Source: UMGS1649 sp045637095
GTDB lineage: Bacteria; Bacillota; Clostridia; TANB77; CAG-465
Assembly (NCBI GenBank): GCA_045637095.1
Contig: JAZTYX010000052.1
Location: forward strand, 1-59,027
DNA length: 59,027 nt
Direction: 5' to 3'
Shown: piece by piece, positions 17,089 to 25,834 of the stretch
Layout: every line of letters starts with the position of its first letter
How positions within the stretch are numbered: position 1 is the stretch's first letter
Position numbers and translations under genes: made by a program
Notes under the pieces: generated by a model
What the model was told of the DNA's origin: nothing
Seen by the model: only the letters and a program-made list of their open reading frames with translations
Database searches by the model: none

Positions 17089-17637
17089 ATGAAAAACTTT
17101 TTAAGAACAATGTTAGTAATTTTAGGTGTGTTTGCGGTTATTACAGCAGGCTGCTTATTACTTATAGTTTCAGTTGATGGAAATGTGTTAAGATTAGTTA
17201 GAGCCTTAGAATATATAATAGAAAATAGAGCACTACAAATAACTTCATTAGTAGTACTTTCAATATATGGATTATTTGGTGTGCTTTCAGTAGCATTAAG
17301 CAGTAACTTAAATGATGATGTTAAGAGTGGAGTTGTATTAGAACTTAAAATAGGTGATGTACATATTTCTACACAAACATTTGAAAGTATTGTTACAAAT
17401 GTTGCTAAAAAATATAATGGAATAAAGACAGCAAAGGTAAATATAAAATTAAGAGAAACTGGAGTAGGTGTAGATCTTTATGTTTATGTATTACAAGACA
17501 CTGTAATTACAGATATTACATCTAAAATCCAATCAGATATTAAAGATACTGTTCTTAAACAAACTACTGTTGCTGTAGAAAATGTTAATGTAAGAGTTAA
17601 GGGAGTATACACACCAAACGAAAATAAAGAAGTTTAA
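17089..17637 (+). CDS. amaP: AmaP, membrane anchor of alkaline-shock protein Asp23
   Basis: 182 aa. Two N-terminal membrane helices (about 7-27 and 50-70) are followed by a cytoplasmic domain (75-182) resembling Asp23 itself: VVLELKIGDVHISTQTFESIV, then VNIKLRETGVGVDLYVYV. In Staphylococcus AmaP tethers Asp23 to the membrane. Together with the DUF2273 gene directly downstream and the Asp23 gene at 6290 it makes the standard trio, here split by the 10-kb pilus operon. Confidence 0.85.
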   Translation: MKNFLRTMLVILGVFAVITAGCLLLIVSVDGNVLRLVRALEYIIENRALQITSLVVLSIYGLFGVLSVALSSNLNDDVKSGVVLELKIGDVHISTQTFESIVTNVAKKYNGIKTAKVNIKLRETGVGVDLYVYVLQDTVITDITSKIQSDIKDTVLKQTTVAVENVNVRVKGVYTPNENKEV

Positions 17638-17656
17638 GTTTTCGGAGGGAGTAACT

Positions 17657-17908
17657 ATGAAAAAAGAAAGTTTTTTAGATTATATAATTAAAAATAGATG
17701 GGTTATAATATGCTTATTTATAGTATTTATTTTAATACGCATGGGTGTAGTGAAATTTTTGCTAGAAGCATTAATAGTAGTTCTATTGGTCGTAGGTGCT
17801 GTGTTTTTAGGAATGCGCATTCAAGAAGATAACGACTATATAACAAGAGCATTTAAGAGAAGAAAAGAAGAAATAAAATACACAATAAAAGATGATGATG
17901 AGGAGTAA
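17657..17908 (+). CDS. DUF2273 family small membrane protein
   Basis: 83 aa with two closely spaced membrane segments (about 14-30 and 32-50) and an acidic, Lys/Arg-rich cytoplasmic tail. DUF2273 proteins consistently accompany amaP and asp23 in Firmicutes; the function is not established. The gene has a GGAGGGAG ribosome site, lies 19 bp after amaP and 3 bp before nusB. Confidence 0.75.
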   Translation: MKKESFLDYIIKNRWVIICLFIVFILIRMGVVKFLLEALIVVLLVVGAVFLGMRIQEDNDYITRAFKRRKEEIKYTIKDDDEE

Positions 17909-17911
17909 AAA

Positions 17912-18332
17912 ATGGGAAGAAGAAAGGCAAGAGATGTAAGTTTTAAATATGTATATGCAACGCTTTATGGTAATTGCGAAATGGAAGATACATTAGAAAG
18001 CATTATAACAGTATCTGAAGAAGATATGAAAGCTTTAGATAGCGAAGAAAAAGAATATTTTGATTCTGTTATTATGCGGTATCTCTGAAAATCAAGAAAA
18101 AATAGATAATATGATACTTGCGAAATTAAAAAACTGGAGCATTGAAAGAATATTTAAAATAGATCTTGCAATACTTAGACTAGCAGTTTATGAAATCGCA
18201 TTCACAGAAGGTATTCCACCGAAGGTAGCCGTAAATGAAGCGGTAGAATTAGCTAAAAAATATGGAAATGATGCTTCTTCAAACTTTGTCAATGGAGTAC
18301 TTAGGGAGATTTTAAAAGACAGGGAAGTATAA
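17912..18332 (+). CDS. nusB: Transcription antitermination factor NusB, with a +1 frameshift at CGG 18077
   Basis: NusB binds boxA RNA with NusE in rRNA antitermination. From ATG 17912 (GAGGAG upstream) the frame reads MGRRKARDVSFKYVYATL and stays open to an in-frame CGG at 18077-18079, then TAT CTC TGA. If the C at 18077 is skipped, translation continues as GGT ATC TCT GAA and gives the rest of NusB: ISENQEKIDN, IDLAILRLAVYEI, PPKVAVNEAVELAKKYG and FVNGVL. Total 139 aa, the normal length, and the restored residue is the conserved Gly of the L-x-x-G-V/I position. I annotate one gene with a +1 shift rather than a pseudogene, because xseA and virB4 show the same break at the same codon. Confidence 0.85.
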
Positions 18333-19539
18333 TGGAAGAAAGAAAAGTATTTACAGTTTCTAATGTGAATAAGTACATAAAAATGGTGTTCGATAAGGAC
18401 CCGTTTTTGTCGTATGTAGCCATAAAAGGTGAGATAACAAATTTTAAGGCACATCAATCGGGACATTTGTACTTTACACTTAAAGATGAAACTTCAACAA
18501 TAAAATGTGTAATGTTTAGAAATGCAGCGCAAAATTTAAACATCAAACTTTCAGATGGTGCGTCTGTAGTTGTAACAGGAACGGTTAGTGTTTATGATGT
18601 TGGTGGTACTTACCAAGTATATGTAAGGAGCATATCCTTAGATGGTGTTGGTGAGCTTTACCAAAAATATGAAGCACTAAAAGCAAAACTTGAGGCTGAA
18701 GGATTATTTAGCCCAGCATATAAAAAGAAAATACCATACATGCCAAGTCGTGTTGGTGTAATAACATCAAGTACTGGTGCAGTTATTAGAGATATAATAA
18801 ATGTAAGTACAAGACGTTTTACAAATGTTAATTTGTTGCTTTATCCAGCAGCAGTTCAAGGTGCAGATGTTGCATCAACTGTAATTGAAGGAATAAAGAC
18901 ATTTAATAGTAGAGATGATATAGATGTAATAATTATAGCTAGAGGACGGCGGCTCTTTTGAAGATCTATTTGGGTTTAATGATGAAAACTTAGCAAGAGC
19001 AATATTTGCATCAAGAATACCTATAGTATCTGCAGTAGGGCATGAAACAGACTTCACTATTTGTGATTTTGTTTCAGATTTAAGAGCTCCAACACCAAGT
19101 GCGGCAGCAGAGCTTGTATATCCGTCTGAAGCAGAAATAAAGTCTAAACTAGATTCGTTAAATATTCGTATGAGAACAGCAGTGTTAAATAAACATGCAA
19201 GATATAAACAATATTTAACAGCACTTACAAAAGGTAGACTAGAAAAACGTCCTATGGATATTATTGCTAGATATAGAATGATGACAGATAACTATGTTAA
19301 ACATTTAGAAGCAGGTGTAATTAAAGCACAAACTAAATGTAGAACAGCTTTTGAAAAACAAGTGGCATTATTAGATTCATTAAGTCCATTAAAGACAATG
19401 GCTAGAGGCTACTCAGTTGCTACAAATGAAAGTGGCAAGTTAGTAAATAAAACTGGAGATGTTAAATCGCGGTGAAAGCCTAATAGTTAAAGTATTAGAT
19501 GGAAAAATAAAAACAAGAGTAGAAGGCGTAGAGGCTTAA
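18332..19539 (+). CDS. xseA: Exodeoxyribonuclease VII large subunit, with two +1 frameshifts at CGG (18947 and 19470)
   Basis: ExoVII degrades single-stranded DNA. The N-terminal OB domain is in the first frame (FTVSNVNKYIKMVFDKD, GHLYFTLKDE). At 18947 the frame reads AGA GGA CGG CGG CTC TTT TGA; skipping the C gives the family's invariant RGGGS, then FEDLFGFNDENLARAI, VGHETDFT and DLRAPTPSAAAE. At 19470 it reads AAA TCG CGG TGA; skipping the C gives the conserved KSGESLIVKVLDG end. Total 401 aa, close to the usual 400-450. It overlaps the nusB stop by 1 bp and is 9 bp from xseB. Two independent shifts in one gene would be needed for any active enzyme. Confidence 0.87.
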
Positions 19540-19548
19540 GGAGGAAAT

Positions 19549-19767
19549 ATGGAAAAGACTTTTGAACAAAGCATTAAAGAATTAGAACAAGTAGTATTAG
19601 AACTTGAAAAAGGTGATTTAAGCCTTGATGATGCAATAGCTAAATTTGAAGCAGGCATCAAGCTTTCAAAAGAATGTGAAAGCAAACTAGATACTGCAGA
19701 AAAGAAAATAAATGTACTAGTTGGAAAAGATGAATTAAAAGAAGAGCCTTTTGTTGTAGAAGAATAG
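19549..19767 (+). CDS. xseB: Exodeoxyribonuclease VII small subunit
   Basis: 72 aa, the usual size for XseB. Has the family core FEQSIKELEQVVLELEKGDLSLDDAI with the F-E-A-G-I-K-L motif that follows, forming the helical hairpin that wraps the coiled coil of XseA. Start ATG 19549 after AAGGAGG. Its intact presence is further evidence that the frameshifted xseA upstream is a working gene. Confidence 0.95.
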   Translation: MEKTFEQSIKELEQVVLELEKGDLSLDDAIAKFEAGIKLSKECESKLDTAEKKINVLVGKDELKEEPFVVEE

Positions 19768-19798
19768 TTATTTACACATAATTACAATAGGTGATTAT

Positions 19799-19984
19799 GT
19801 GGATAAGAAGAAATTAAAATTAAAGGATATAAATATAGCTGTGGAAAAAGAAGAAACAAATAGAATAAAAGAAGAAGACTACGGTTATGATTTTGTTCCT
19901 ACACTTAGCAATTCTTTAAATATTGATGAACAAAAGGTAGAAACTAAAAGATTAGAAAATATTGAAAAGAAAAGAGGAAAATAA
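19799..19984 (+). CDS. Small charged protein of unknown function
   Basis: 61 aa from GTG 19799, with TAGGTGATT as a weak ribosome site. Very rich in Lys, Glu and Asp; the only distinctive part is YGYDFVPTLSNSLNIDEQ (about 24-41). No membrane segment or recognised domain. It lies between xseB and glyS and ends 1 bp before the glyS start, so it is probably co-transcribed. I do not recognise the family. Confidence 0.5.
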   Translation: MDKKKLKLKDINIAVEKEETNRIKEEDYGYDFVPTLSNSLNIDEQKVETKRLENIEKKRGK

Positions 19985-19985
19985 A

Positions 19986-21353
19986 ATGAGTGAATTTACA
20001 ATTAAAGATATAGTTGCATTATGCAAAAACAGAGGATTTATATATCCTGGTTCAGAAATATATGGTGGTCTTGCAAACACTTGGGATTATGGTCCTTTAG
20101 GTACAAGACTTAAAAATAACATAAAAGATACTTGGAGAAAAAGATTTATCCAAGAAAGAAAAAACAGCTTTGAAGTTGACGCAGACATATTAATGCATCC
20201 AAGAGTATGGGAAGCAAGTGGTCACGTAGCAAGTTTCTCAGATCCGCTTCTAGACTGTAAAGAATGTAAAATGAGACTTAGAGCAGATAATCTAATAAAT
20301 GATTTTGATGAAAATGCTCACGCAGATGGTATGACTAAAGAACAAATGGTAGAATACATTACTGAACACAAAATACCATGTCCAAAATGCGGAAGCTCTA
20401 ATTTTACAGGTATTAGAGAATTTAACTTAATGTTTGCTACACAAAGAGGTGTAACAGCAGACAATCAATTAACAATATACTTAAGACCAGAAAATGCTCA
20501 AGGTGAGTATGTTAACTTCTTAAATGTTCAAAGAACAATGAGAGCTAAACTTCCATTTAGTATTGGTCAAATAGGTAAAGCATTTAGAAATGAAATAACA
20601 CCAGGTAACTTTACATTTAGAACAATAGAATTCGAACAAATGGAATTCCAAACATTCTGTAAAGAAGGACAAGATGAAGAGTTATATGCATACTTCAAAG
20701 AATATGGTAAAAAATATTTCATGGATTTAGGTTTACCAGCTGAAAAATTAAGATATCATGATCATGAAAAATTAGCATTCTATGCTAAAGCAGCTTGTGA
20801 TATAGAATACTTATTCCCATTTGGTTGGGGTGAAATAAACGGTACTCACAACAGAACAAACTATGACTTAACAAGACACCAAGAATTTAGTGGTACAAGA
20901 CAAGAATATATCGATCTTGAAACTAACGAAAGATATATTCCATATATCATTGAATCTACATATGGTCTAGACAGAACAGTTCTAGCTGTAATGTGTGAAG
21001 CTTATGAAGTTCAACAATTAGGTGAAGGTGATGAAAGAGTAGTATTACACTTAAGTCCAAGAATAGCTCCAATTAAAGTAGCAGTTCTTCCTTTATCTAA
21101 GAAATTATCTGAAAAAGCTAACGAAGTATATGATATGCTAAGAGCAAAATATATGTGTGATTACGATGAATCTGGAAGTATCGGTAAGAGATATAGAAGA
21201 CAAGATGAAATTGGTACTCCATACTGTATTACAGTAGACTTTGATACATTAGAAGATGGTACAGTAACAGTAAGAGATAGAGATACTATGGAACAAGTAA
21301 GAGTTAAGATAGATGAACTTGAAGCTTACTTTGGAAATAGATTTGATATCTAA
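19986..21353 (+). CDS. glyS: Glycyl-tRNA synthetase, dimeric class II type
   Basis: Charges tRNA-Gly; 455 aa, the bacterial/eukaryotic alpha2 type used by most Firmicutes with this form. N-terminal GFIYPGSEIYGGLANTWDYGPLG is diagnostic. Zinc-like cysteines at CKEC (about 85) and CPKCGS (about 132). Class II motif 2 is FRNEITPGNFTFRTIEFEQME, motif 3 GLDRTVLAVM, and an anticodon-binding domain fills the last 110 residues. ATG 19986 is preferred to 19962 because AGAGGAAAAT directly precedes it. The next transcription unit begins after the palindrome at 21379. Confidence 0.96.
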   Translation: MSEFTIKDIVALCKNRGFIYPGSEIYGGLANTWDYGPLGTRLKNNIKDTWRKRFIQERKNSFEVDADILMHPRVWEASGHVASFSDPLLDCKECKMRLRADNLINDFDENAHADGMTKEQMVEYITEHKIPCPKCGSSNFTGIREFNLMFATQRGVTADNQLTIYLRPENAQGEYVNFLNVQRTMRAKLPFSIGQIGKAFRNEITPGNFTFRTIEFEQMEFQTFCKEGQDEELYAYFKEYGKKYFMDLGLPAEKLRYHDHEKLAFYAKAACDIEYLFPFGWGEINGTHNRTNYDLTRHQEFSGTRQEYIDLETNERYIPYIIESTYGLDRTVLAVMCEAYEVQQLGEGDERVVLHLSPRIAPIKVAVLPLSKKLSEKANEVYDMLRAKYMCDYDESGSIGKRYRRQDEIGTPYCITVDFDTLEDGTVTVRDRDTMEQVRVKIDELEAYFGNRFDI

Positions 21354-21378
21354 TTAAAGTAATAAATAAAATATTTAT

Positions 21379-21436
21379 AAAGCTTGGACATATACATATG
21401 GTTATGATATAATAACCGTATGTAAAGCCAAGCTTT
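21379..21436 (+). terminator. Nested palindrome: terminator of glyS that contains a promoter
   Basis: Outer stem AAAGCTTGG / CCAAGCTTT with a following T-rich run; inside it an 11-bp hairpin CATATGGTTAT / ATAACCGTATG. The same DNA carries TTGGAC at 21384 and TATAAT at 21408 (18-bp spacing), a good promoter for the glycosyltransferase gene. Confidence 0.65.
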
Positions 21437-21460
21437 ATTGTTTTAATAGGGGGTATATAA

Positions 21461-22402
21461 ATGAAGCAAAAAATATCGGTAATAGCACCTTGCTATAATG
21501 AAGAGGAAGTAGTAGATAAATTTTATGATAGAATGTCAAAAGTATTAAAAGGATTTACGGATTATGATTATGAGATGATATTCGTAAATGATGGAAGTAA
21601 AGATAATACTTTAGATATGCTTGTAGATTTAGCGAATAAAGATGAAAATGTTAAAGTGGTTTCTTTCTCAAGAAACTTTGGACATCAGGCAGCAGTTACA
21701 GCTGGTATGAGAAACAGTTCTGGAGATGCTGTGGTAATTATAGACGTAGACTTACAAGATCCACCAGAAACAATTGGGGATATGGTAGAACTTTGGAAAC
21801 AAGGAAATGATGTTGTATATGCAGTAAGAAAAACTCGTGAGGGTGAAAGCAAATTTAAGTTAATGACAGCTAAAGCTTTCTATAGATTACTTAATAAATT
21901 ATCTGATGTATATATTCCATTAGATACGGGAGATTTTAGATTAATAGATAGAAAAGTGGTAGATGTAATATGTTCTATGCCAGAACACAATAAATTCTTA
22001 AGAGGATTAGGTAGTTGGGTAGGATTTAAGCAAATACCATATGAATATGATAGAAAACAAAGAGCTGCAGGAAAGACTAAATATCCATTAAAGAAAATGC
22101 TTAAATTAGCACTTGATGGTATGATTAGCTTTTCAACTAAGCCACTTAAAATAATTGCTGGACTTGGAATATTTAATATAATATTATCTTTTGCAATTTT
22201 AGTATATGCACTATGTTCATATATATTTGAGCTAAATACATTAATGCCAGGTTGGACATCTATAATGGTAACAATGACATTTATGTTTGGTATGCTATTT
22301 ATAGCTATATGGATACTTGCAGAATACATTTCTAGAATATATGATGAAACAAGAAAGAGACCAGAATATATTATTAGAGATAAATTTAATTTAGACAAGT
22401 AG
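21461..22402 (+). CDS. Family 2 glycosyltransferase, polyprenyl-phosphate sugar transferase type
   Basis: 313 aa, GtrB/DPM1-like. The catalytic half begins ISVIAPCYNEEEVVDKFYD, has FVNDGSKDNTL, then FSRNFGHQAA and the DVDLQDPPET metal-binding stretch (about 97-106). Two C-terminal membrane helices (about 230-255 and 265-290) are typical of enzymes that make undecaprenyl-phosphate-linked sugars on the inner leaflet. The next gene is a GT-C-like membrane protein that could use such a donor outside the cell. Start ATG 21461 after AGGGGG. Confidence 0.92.
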   Translation: MKQKISVIAPCYNEEEVVDKFYDRMSKVLKGFTDYDYEMIFVNDGSKDNTLDMLVDLANKDENVKVVSFSRNFGHQAAVTAGMRNSSGDAVVIIDVDLQDPPETIGDMVELWKQGNDVVYAVRKTREGESKFKLMTAKAFYRLLNKLSDVYIPLDTGDFRLIDRKVVDVICSMPEHNKFLRGLGSWVGFKQIPYEYDRKQRAAGKTKYPLKKMLKLALDGMISFSTKPLKIIAGLGIFNIILSFAILVYALCSYIFELNTLMPGWTSIMVTMTFMFGMLFIAIWILAEYISRIYDETRKRPEYIIRDKFNLDK

Positions 22403-22409
22403 GTGTAAT

Positions 22410-23861
22410 ATGGGGAAAGTTAATATAAAGAAAAACATAGCGCCTATATTACTTATAATAGCAATGGTAGTAAGTATTATAATACTATGCCCAAAACCAA
22501 TGCAAAACGATACTTTTTGGAGTATAAAAGTGGGTGAAAAGCTTGTTAAAGATGGAATTTGGGATGTTGATCCGTTTTCTATGCATGACGGCTTGAAATA
22601 TGTTGCACACCATTTCTTTACAGATGTAGTAATATATTTTGCATATGTACTAGGTGGATTTACAGGGTTATATGTATTAGAAATATTGATGGCACTTGGA
22701 CTTGCATGGATACTTTATTTATTAAATAAGGAGCTGTGTGGAAGTAAAAAGCTATCTTATTCAATGCTTTGTGTACAAATGGTTTTACTTACATTATTTA
22801 TTTCTGTTAGAGCACAAATGATAAGTTATATGTTATTTGCTCTTGAGTTGCTATTGTTAGAAAAGAGTAGAAAACAAGATAAGCTTAAATATTATATAGG
22901 TCTTGGGATAATACCATTGTTGCTTACAAACTTCCATATGGGAGTAGCTCCATTTTACTTTATACTTTTAGGAGTATATGGTTTAGATGCATTAAATATT
23001 AAGTTTTTATGGTTAAAAACAAATACTAAACCAGATAGCAAAAGATTTAGAAAATTAATACTTTTAGGTATAATTGGGATAGTGTTGCTGTTTGTTAATC
23101 CATATGGAATAGATGGAGTAGTGTATTGTTTCAAAACTTTAGGAAATGACTTTATAAATACATATATAGATGAATTCCAACCATTCTCAATGAGAGATAG
23201 TATTACAATGTTACATGTATTTTATATAATATTTGTATTATTTGTATTCATGGTAAGTAAAGCAAAAGTAGAACTAAAAGATATGCTTTTAATATTTGGA
23301 ACATTGTTTATGCATTTTACAGCATATAGATATACAAGTTTATTTATAATATGTAGTGCAGTAATAGTTAAATATATACTAAGCATAATAAAGACAATGG
23401 AGCTAGAAAAAGTAGACAAAATAGCATTTGTTGTAACAAGTATACTAGTTATGTTAGTACTTGGTGTGGATATGCTTTCTACTAGAAATATGGATTATCT
23501 AGAAGATGCTGTTGCTCCAGTAAAAGCAGTTGAAGTATTAAAAGAAAATATAGACAAAGATACTATTTTATACAATGAATATATTTGGGGAGGATACCTA
23601 ATATTAAATGACATTGAGGTGTTTATAGATTCGAGAGCAGATTTGTATACTGAAGAATATAATGAAGGAATAACTGTAGCAAAAGATTTTGCAAAGATTC
23701 AAATGTTACAAGAAGGATATAAAGAGGCAATTAAGAAGTATAACTTTAATACATATTTAGTACATACTAACTCATTAACTTCTAGAATGTTAGATGATAA
23801 AGAGGATATTGAATGCATTTATACTGATGATACAGCTAGTATATATAAAAAAATAAAATAA
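22410..23861 (+). CDS. Polytopic GT-C-like membrane glycosyltransferase (putative)
   Basis: 483 aa with about ten membrane helices. The first outer loop contains QNDTFWSIKVGEKLVKDGIW and MHDGLKYVAHHFFTD, with acidic residues placed as in GT-C enzymes that use lipid-phosphate sugars. The soluble C-terminal part has NEYIWGGYLILNDIEVFIDSR, a motif seen in many uncharacterised membrane glycosyltransferases of Firmicutes and Chloroflexi. It is 7 bp downstream of the GtrB-like gene, so the pair probably glycosylates a surface molecule; pilin is a possible target, but that is speculation. Confidence 0.65.
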   Translation: MGKVNIKKNIAPILLIIAMVVSIIILCPKPMQNDTFWSIKVGEKLVKDGIWDVDPFSMHDGLKYVAHHFFTDVVIYFAYVLGGFTGLYVLEILMALGLAWILYLLNKELCGSKKLSYSMLCVQMVLLTLFISVRAQMISYMLFALELLLLEKSRKQDKLKYYIGLGIIPLLLTNFHMGVAPFYFILLGVYGLDALNIKFLWLKTNTKPDSKRFRKLILLGIIGIVLLFVNPYGIDGVVYCFKTLGNDFINTYIDEFQPFSMRDSITMLHVFYIIFVLFVFMVSKAKVELKDMLLIFGTLFMHFTAYRYTSLFIICSAVIVKYILSIIKTMELEKVDKIAFVVTSILVMLVLGVDMLSTRNMDYLEDAVAPVKAVEVLKENIDKDTILYNEYIWGGYLILNDIEVFIDSRADLYTEEYNEGITVAKDFAKIQMLQEGYKEAIKKYNFNTYLVHTNSLTSRMLDDKEDIECIYTDDTASIYKKIK

Positions 23862-23886
23862 TAGAATAATAAAAATATATACGTAA

Positions 23887-23918
23887 AGAATAACAACTAC
23901 AGTTGTTATTCTTTTTTA
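23887..23918 (+). terminator. Terminator after the glycosyltransferase pair
   Basis: AAGAATAACAACT / AGTTGTTATTCTT with a 2-base tip and TTTTTT behind it. A 13-bp perfect stem. Confidence 0.93.
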
Positions 23919-23985
23919 TTTCTAAAAACTATTCCATTTTGAAAAAATATGTAATATAATCATAAAAGATAATGGGGGACTATAT

Positions 23986-25032
23986 ATGGAAAATTATGAA
24001 GAACTAAAAAAACATGTAAACATATTATTAGTAGACGATGATTTGGACTACATACAAGTAACGGCCTTTTTCTTAAAAACAAAAGGATATAATGTAGATA
24101 TTGCGACTAGTGGTTCGGATGCAATAAACAAGGTAAGCAATGGTAATTTCCATATTATATTGTTGGACTATTATATGCCTGAACTTACAGGAGAAGATGT
24201 AGTAAATAAAATACGTGAGTTTAATGATAGAGTTATAATAATATTACAAACTGGATTTGCTGGTCAACAACCACCAGAAGAAACATTAAAAAGACTTAAT
24301 ATACAAAATTATCACGACAAATCTGATGGCGTAGAGAAGTTATTATTACAAGTAACGGCAGCAGTTAGAATATTTAATCAACAAAATTTAATTGAACTTT
24401 CTAGATATAGAATAAATGCTATGGGAAAACTAGTTAAAGGGATAGCTGAAGAATTAAAAACTCCGCTACTATCTATAGGAGCTAGTATGGAAGCAACAAA
24501 AATGCTTGTAGAAAGCATAAAGTCTGAAACAGGCGATGAAGCTTATGGTAAGTTAAATGCAGCATATTTAAATAGCAAGAGCCAAATAGAAAGAATAGAT
24601 AAGATTTGTAAAACAATAATAAATCAAACAGATGAAGGTAGTGCAAAAGTAGGACTTACAGTTGGAGATATTATTGAAACATTAAAACTTATGACTGCAA
24701 ATGAAATGAGAAGTAAATGTGTTACATTTGAAGAAAATGTATCATTAAAAACGGATTCGTATGTATACGGAGCTATTGATGATGTAATATTTATACTTTG
24801 TGAGATTGTACACAAGTTAGTTGAAAAATCTGAAATGGGAGATAAAATTTTATTAAATATGCGTGAAAATGATACAGCTTGGTACATTTCATTAAGTAGT
24901 GATAAATCTCACTTATTAAACAAAACTCAAATATATTTAATAAAAAATATAACTGGAAGAATTGCAGATGTTGGATTTGAGGAAGTTGCAAATCAATATG
25001 TAATTGAATTAAAGAAGAACAAAGGAGAATAA
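23986..25032 (+). CDS. Receiver domain fused to a degenerate histidine-kinase-like domain
   Basis: 348 aa. Residues 10-125 are a complete receiver: acidic DDD near 18, phospho-acceptor Asp in ILLDYYMPELTGED (about 64), Lys in YHDKSDG (about 112). The second half begins INAMGKLVKGIAEELKTPLLSIGAS, which is a HisKA dimerisation helix in which the phospho-acceptor His of the H-E-L motif is Glu. The terminal region resembles a HATPase fold with no clear N- or G-box. So it can be phosphorylated but probably cannot act as a kinase; it may be a partner of another kinase. Followed 2 bp later by a small membrane protein. Confidence 0.75.
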   Translation: MENYEELKKHVNILLVDDDLDYIQVTAFFLKTKGYNVDIATSGSDAINKVSNGNFHIILLDYYMPELTGEDVVNKIREFNDRVIIILQTGFAGQQPPEETLKRLNIQNYHDKSDGVEKLLLQVTAAVRIFNQQNLIELSRYRINAMGKLVKGIAEELKTPLLSIGASMEATKMLVESIKSETGDEAYGKLNAAYLNSKSQIERIDKICKTIINQTDEGSAKVGLTVGDIIETLKLMTANEMRSKCVTFEENVSLKTDSYVYGAIDDVIFILCEIVHKLVEKSEMGDKILLNMRENDTAWYISLSSDKSHLLNKTQIYLIKNITGRIADVGFEEVANQYVIELKKNKGE

Positions 25033-25034
25033 TT

Positions 25035-25205
25035 ATGGGTGGAAATAAATTAATGGGTATAGCTGTAATAATATTAGGAATAGCTTTTATAGTATTAGGA
25101 ATGGGAATGGCATATCGTAATATGAATGCAGCACCTGATACAAATACAGATGATACTAATGTAAAACCATATACTGAATCTGTTTATCTAGAAGTAATGG
25201 AATAA
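25035..25205 (+). CDS. 56-aa single-pass membrane protein
   Basis: From ATG 25035 after AAAGGAGAATAATT. MGGNKLMGIAVIILGIAFIV starts a Gly-rich membrane segment, followed by a short outside tail rich in Asn, Asp and Thr. It is 2 bp after the pseudo-kinase gene, so the two are co-transcribed. No family recognised. Confidence 0.6.
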   Translation: MGGNKLMGIAVIILGIAFIVLGMGMAYRNMNAAPDTNTDDTNVKPYTESVYLEVME

Positions 25206-25227
25206 CTAACAATAAGTTAATAAATAT

Positions 25228-25259
25228 AGAGACTATTTAATTAGTCTCTTTTATTTTTT
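25228..25259 (+). terminator. Terminator before the tmRNA gene
   Basis: AGAGACTA / TAGTCTCT, 6-base loop, then TTTTATTTTTT. The tmRNA promoter starts within a few bases of it. Confidence 0.88.
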
Positions 25260-25262
25260 CTA

Positions 25263-25291
25263 TTGGCAAAAGTAAAAAAATATAGTATAAT
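25263..25291 (+). promoter_or_regulatory. Promoter of ssrA
   Basis: TTGGCA at 25263-25268, 17 bp, TATAAT at 25286-25291. The RNA 5' end predicted from the acceptor stem is 25304, about 12 bp downstream. Confidence 0.8.
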
Positions 25292-25303
25292 ATTAAAGTA
25301 CAC

Positions 25304-25658
25304 GGGGGTGTACTGGTTTCGACGGCTATTTTAAAGTACAGGTAGCGAGTAGTGGATGGTCGCTTTGGCCACTATAAAAAAGCGAAATTTTAAATTTAAA
25401 CGCTGATAATAGATTAGCAATGGCTGCTTAGTATAGCGCCTGTTCATATATTTTTCGCCGTAGGGAATATATGGGCATCAATTATACGGAAAACAAAGTT
25501 ATTCTTGCCATTGGAATAATGGGTAACAAAATGGCTACTGGATATAAGTTTTGTATCTATTACAAGTATCTGGGAAACAACAAATAGATACTGCACTCGG
25601 AGAAGCAGGTATGTATAGAAATTTTCGGACATGGGTTCAATTCCCATCACCTCCACCA
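25304..25658 (+). ncRNA. ssrA: tmRNA (ssrA)
   Basis: Transfer-messenger RNA that rescues stalled ribosomes, about 355 nt. The 5' end GGGGGTG pairs with CACCTCC before the 3' ACCA. The T-arm is GGGTTCAATTCCC, and the hallmark ACTGGTTTCGACGG follows the 5' end. The tag reading frame is 25402-25431: GCT GAT AAT AGA TTA GCA ATG GCT GCT TAG, giving the peptide ADNRLAMAA, a normal clostridial-type tag ending in Ala-Ala. The gene is bracketed by terminators and by a block of accessory genes on its 3' side; ssrA 3' ends are frequent integration sites. Confidence 0.97.
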
Positions 25659-25661
25659 AAT

Positions 25662-25693
25662 AAAACACTAATCAGAAATGGTTAGTGTTTTTT
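25662..25693 (+). terminator. Terminator of ssrA
   Basis: AAAACACTAATC, 6-base loop, GGTTAGTGTTTTTT: 12-bp stem with one G-T pair and a U-run. Confidence 0.9.
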
Positions 25694-25834
25694 GTTTTAT
25701 TAAATTTTTTCTTGTATATGTGCTAACTTGATTTATTATGTAAATTAGTGTATACTTATAGCGGTATATTTAATGAATCCTTTTTATGGATGATTGTATC
25801 ATTTAACAAAATAATTATTTTAGGAGGATAGCTA

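Noticed and set aside
17912..19539. nusB and xseA as pseudogenes or sequencing errors
   Set aside because: Same +1 direction, same codon (CGG), no homopolymer, conserved sequence on both sides, and an independent fourth case in virB4.
25444..25668. 74-aa minus-strand ORF over the tmRNA
   Set aside because: It lies wholly on the complement of ssrA; the RNA structure explains the sequence.
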